A stretch of DNA of 64,000 nucleotides from Leifsonia sp. Leaf264 (lineage in GTDB: Bacteria > Actinomycetota > Actinomycetes > Actinomycetales > Microbacteriaceae), in assembly GCF_001422325.1 (NCBI RefSeq), contig NZ_LMMR01000006.1:310001-374000 (forward strand), given 5' to 3'. The notes beneath the pieces are model-generated. The model was not told the origin of the DNA, did no database searches, and was given only the letters and a program-made list of their open reading frames with translations. Below, in pieces: positions 61,798-64,000 of the stretch (the stretch's first letter is position 1; every line of letters starts with the position of its first letter). The position numbers and the translations under genes are program-made.

Positions 61798-63296
61798 GAT
61801 GTTCCCTTCGCGATGCCCATGGCGCTGGCCACGAGGCTGTGTTCGTTGATGTCGTCCCCGAGGTGCTCGGAGACGAAGCGTCCGCCGCTCATCACGAGCA
61901 CCCGGTCGCTGAGTGAGATGATCTCCGGCAGGTCGCTCGACACGACGACGATGGCGTTGCCTGCAGCGGCGAGCTTGTCGATGAGGCCGTAGATCTCGGC
62001 CTTGCCGCCCACGTCGACGCCTTTGGTGGGTTCGTCGAACAGGAACACCTTCGAGCCCCGTCGCAACCATTTGGCGATGACGAGCTTCTGCTGGTTCCCG
62101 CCCGAGAACTGGCGCGCCCTGAGTTTCACGTTCGCGGGCTTGAGGGCGAGCGACTGCGCGATCTGGGTGGACACCTCGACCTGGCGTCGGACGCTGAGGA
62201 AGGGTCCCCTGCCCACGAGGTCGGGGGCGGCGGTCAGCGAGATGTTCGCGTACGCCGGCATCTGCAGGGCGAGGCCCTGCTGCTTGCGATCCTCCGGGAT
62301 GAACGCGATACCGGCGTCGCGACTGTCGTTCGGCGTATGGATGCGCTCCGTCACGCCGTCGATGGTGATGACTCCACCGCAACCGGGGTCGGCCCGCACG
62401 ATGGCCCGCAGGAACTCCGTGCGCCCCGATCCAACCAGGCCGGCGATGCCGACGATCTCTCCCCGGCGCACCGCGATCTCGTTCGTGTGCTCGGTGTCGG
62501 GACGGGTGACGGATGCCGCCGAGAACAGCACCGGCGCATCCGCCGCCATCGGATGCTCGCGCCTGAAGTCCAGTAGTTCGCGGCCGACCATGTTGCGCAC
62601 GATCTCCTCCGTCGACGTGTCGGCGATGGACGACTCGTATCCCACGCGGCCGTCGCGGAGGACCACCACTCGGTCGGAGACGGTCATGACCTCCGGCATC
62701 TTGTGCGAGACGAAGATGACGGCGACGCCGCGTTCGGCGGCGAGCTCGCGTACCCGCAGCAGGACGGCTTCGACGTTCTGCTCCACCATCGAGGTGGTCG
62801 GTTCGTCGAGCGCCACGATCTTCGCGCCGAATGCGAAGGACTTGGCGATGGTGAGGGCGTGCCGCTGGGCTGGGCTGAGCTTCGACATCGGTGTCCGTCG
62901 GTCGAGCGGGAAGCCCATCGTCGCGACGTCGGCGAGGGCTTCAGCCACCTGGGTGGCCGAAGCCTGCCGTTCCCCGCGCGTCTTTCCGAGCAGAAGGTTC
63001 TGCTCGACGGTCAACTGTGGGACGACGGCCGGTTCCTGATGGGCGATGACGACGCCCTCGGCGAGCGCGCGGCGCGGGGAGTACTCACCGCGCCGCACGC
63101 CGTCCACGTACACCGAGCCGCTGTCCGGTGCGAGGGCGCCGCCGATGATCCCGAGGAGGGTGCTCTTGCCAGCGCCGTTCTCGCCAGCGAGGGTGAGCAC
63201 CTCCCCGCGTCCGAGCGAGAAGCTCACGTCGTCGAGGGCACGGACGCCCGGGAACGACTTCGCGATGTTCCTGATCTCGAGCAGGGTGTCGGTCAT
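61794..63296 (-). CDS. sugar ABC transporter ATP-binding protein (RbsA-like, duplicated)
   Basis: A 500-residue two-domain ATPase. First domain: Walker A GENGAGKST, signature-region LSPAQRHALTIAKSF and Walker B IVALDEPTTS. Second domain: GLVGSGRTEFLRA (divergent Walker A) and FSGGNQQKLVIAKWL. It energises RbsC. GGAGAA precedes the start. Confidence 0.93.
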   Translation of the reverse strand: MTDTLLEIRNIAKSFPGVRALDDVSFSLGRGEVLTLAGENGAGKSTLLGIIGGALAPDSGSVYVDGVRRGEYSPRRALAEGVVIAHQEPAVVPQLTVEQNLLLGKTRGERQASATQVAEALADVATMGFPLDRRTPMSKLSPAQRHALTIAKSFAFGAKIVALDEPTTSMVEQNVEAVLLRVRELAAERGVAVIFVSHKMPEVMTVSDRVVVLRDGRVGYESSIADTSTEEIVRNMVGRELLDFRREHPMAADAPVLFSAASVTRPDTEHTNEIAVRRGEIVGIAGLVGSGRTEFLRAIVRADPGCGGVITIDGVTERIHTPNDSRDAGIAFIPEDRKQQGLALQMPAYANISLTAAPDLVGRGPFLSVRRQVEVSTQIAQSLALKPANVKLRARQFSGGNQQKLVIAKWLRRGSKVFLFDEPTKGVDVGGKAEIYGLIDKLAAAGNAIVVVSSDLPEIISLSDRVLVMSGGRFVSEHLGDDINEHSLVASAMGIAKGTS

Positions 63297-63356
63297 GATG
63301 GGTTCTCCTCCGTGCAGTTCATCGTCGAACGCGGATCAAGCGGGCGGGCGGGCGGC

Positions 63357-64000
63357 TCAGGGCATGCCGTTCGGGTAGTCGGCCACGTTCGCCTCGTCGA
63401 TGATGAAGGCGGGTACGTCGACCCAGGCCGGCACCTCCTTGCCCGCGAGCAGCCACAGCGCGACCTTCACGCCCGATGCGCCCTCGGTGGTCGGCCTTTC
63501 ACTGACCGTGGCGGTGTAGGTGCCGTCGGCGATCTGCTTCTTGGCCTGCGGGATGCCGTCGGTTCCGACCAGGATCACCTCGCCCGTGAGCCCCTTGGCG
63601 TCGATGGCCGACTGCACTCCGAGAGCCATCCCATCGTTCTGGGAGTAGAACGCCTTGATGTCGGGGTTCGCGGTGAGCATCGCTGTGGCGATTGTCTGCG
63701 CCTGGTTGGTGTCCCATTTCGCGCTCTGGGAGGCGACGAGCTCGAGGTTCGGGTGGTTCTCGAGACCGGCCTTGAAGCCCTTGCCGCGGTTGATGGCGTT
63801 GGAGGATCCGGGGTCGCCCTCGATCATGGCGACCTTGCCGCCGTCGGGGAGTTTGTCGGCGATGTAGTCCGCCGCCGTCTCACCGATGGTCGTGGCATCC
63901 GGGCCGACGTACACGACGCCTGGGATGGTGCCCTGTGCATCGTTCAGCACGATGGCCGGAACGCCCTGGGCGAGGGCGGCGGTGAAGACGCTGTCGAGCG
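63357..64000 (-). CDS. sugar ABC transporter substrate-binding protein (RbsB-like), N-terminus outside window
   Basis: The 214 visible residues form the C-terminal part of a periplasmic-binding-protein type-1 fold: VYVGPDATTIGETAADYIADKL, VAMIEGDPGSSNAINRGKGF, AFYSQNDGMALGVQSAI and a C-terminal ADYPNGMP. The open frame continues past 64000, so the start and signal peptide are not seen. It is the first gene of the sugar operon as far as visible, 60 bp before the ATPase. Ligand unknown. Confidence 0.9.
   Translation of the reverse strand, partial: LDSVFTAALAQGVPAIVLNDAQGTIPGVVYVGPDATTIGETAADYIADKLPDGGKVAMIEGDPGSSNAINRGKGFKAGLENHPNLELVASQSAKWDTNQAQTIATAMLTANPDIKAFYSQNDGMALGVQSAIDAKGLTGEVILVGTDGIPQAKKQIADGTYTATVSERPTTEGASGVKVALWLLAGKEVPAWVDVPAFIIDEANVADYPNGMP

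Overview
The window is ordinary chromosome from a high-GC Gram-positive actinobacterium, most likely a member of the Microbacteriaceae. The reasons are the very high GC content, a strongly over-represented GCATCC/GGATGC word inside genes, many apparently leaderless genes (a TANNNT -10 box 5-7 nt from ATG/GTG), an F420-type oxidoreductase family, a MarP-like protease, treY/treZ with maltokinase, and long GC-rich hairpins without strong T-tracts. I see no rRNA, tRNA, CRISPR array, phage or transposase gene.

Layout. 1-10.3 kb: stress and storage-sugar genes (DJ-1/PfpI fragment, zinc ribbon, YbdK ligase, treZ-treY, Gfo/Idh oxidoreductase, transglutaminase-like protein, maltokinase, DUF1905). 10.3-20.3 kb: unlinked housekeeping genes (six-helix TIG-domain membrane protein, F420-type NADP oxidoreductase, YceI, hydrolase, PlsC, SWIM/SNF2 helicase, PhnB-like protein, MarP-like protease). 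20.4-42.2 kb: a catabolic island for acyl-CoA or hydroxy-acid substrates. It holds a Zn-alcohol dehydrogenase/SDR/MaoC operon, a thiolase/acyl-CoA dehydrogenase operon divergent from a QsdR-type TetR gene, an APH-kinase/acyl-CoA dehydrogenase/acyl-CoA ligase operon, a complete LivGFHMJ-type ABC importer, and an SDR/TetR/quinone-reductase-like/SDR operon. Four of these operons carry the same 22-bp operator at their promoters, so they look like one TetR regulon in which import and catabolism are switched together. A secreted ricin-FN3-sugar dehydrogenase and a coiled-coil membrane protein sit inside the island.

42.4-52.4 kb: msrB-msrA, then a transcobalamin-like (DUF4430) lipoprotein, a single-polypeptide ECF transporter (T, two ATPases and S in one chain), and convergent metH, the cobalamin-dependent methionine synthase. 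Together these suggest a compact B12 uptake and use locus. An Eis-like acetyltransferase follows. 52.4-57.9 kb: NERD protein, DUF385 protein, PLP decarboxylase, alpha/beta hydrolase, and a marR-hydroxyacyl-CoA dehydrogenase pair with twin operators. 57.9-64 kb: a minus-strand sugar operon (RbsB/RbsA/RbsC-type importer, extended SDR, beta-hydroxyacid dehydrogenase, Amidohydro_2 lactonase-like enzyme) that runs off the end of the window.

Small-scale structure: a dispersed intergenic inverted-repeat family (arms GCAGGATGAGAC/GTCTCATCCTGC, four copies), a second GATCGAGTAG-type family, and in-frame tandem repeats that lengthen loops in several proteins. All calls are by reading the sequence; no database search was run.
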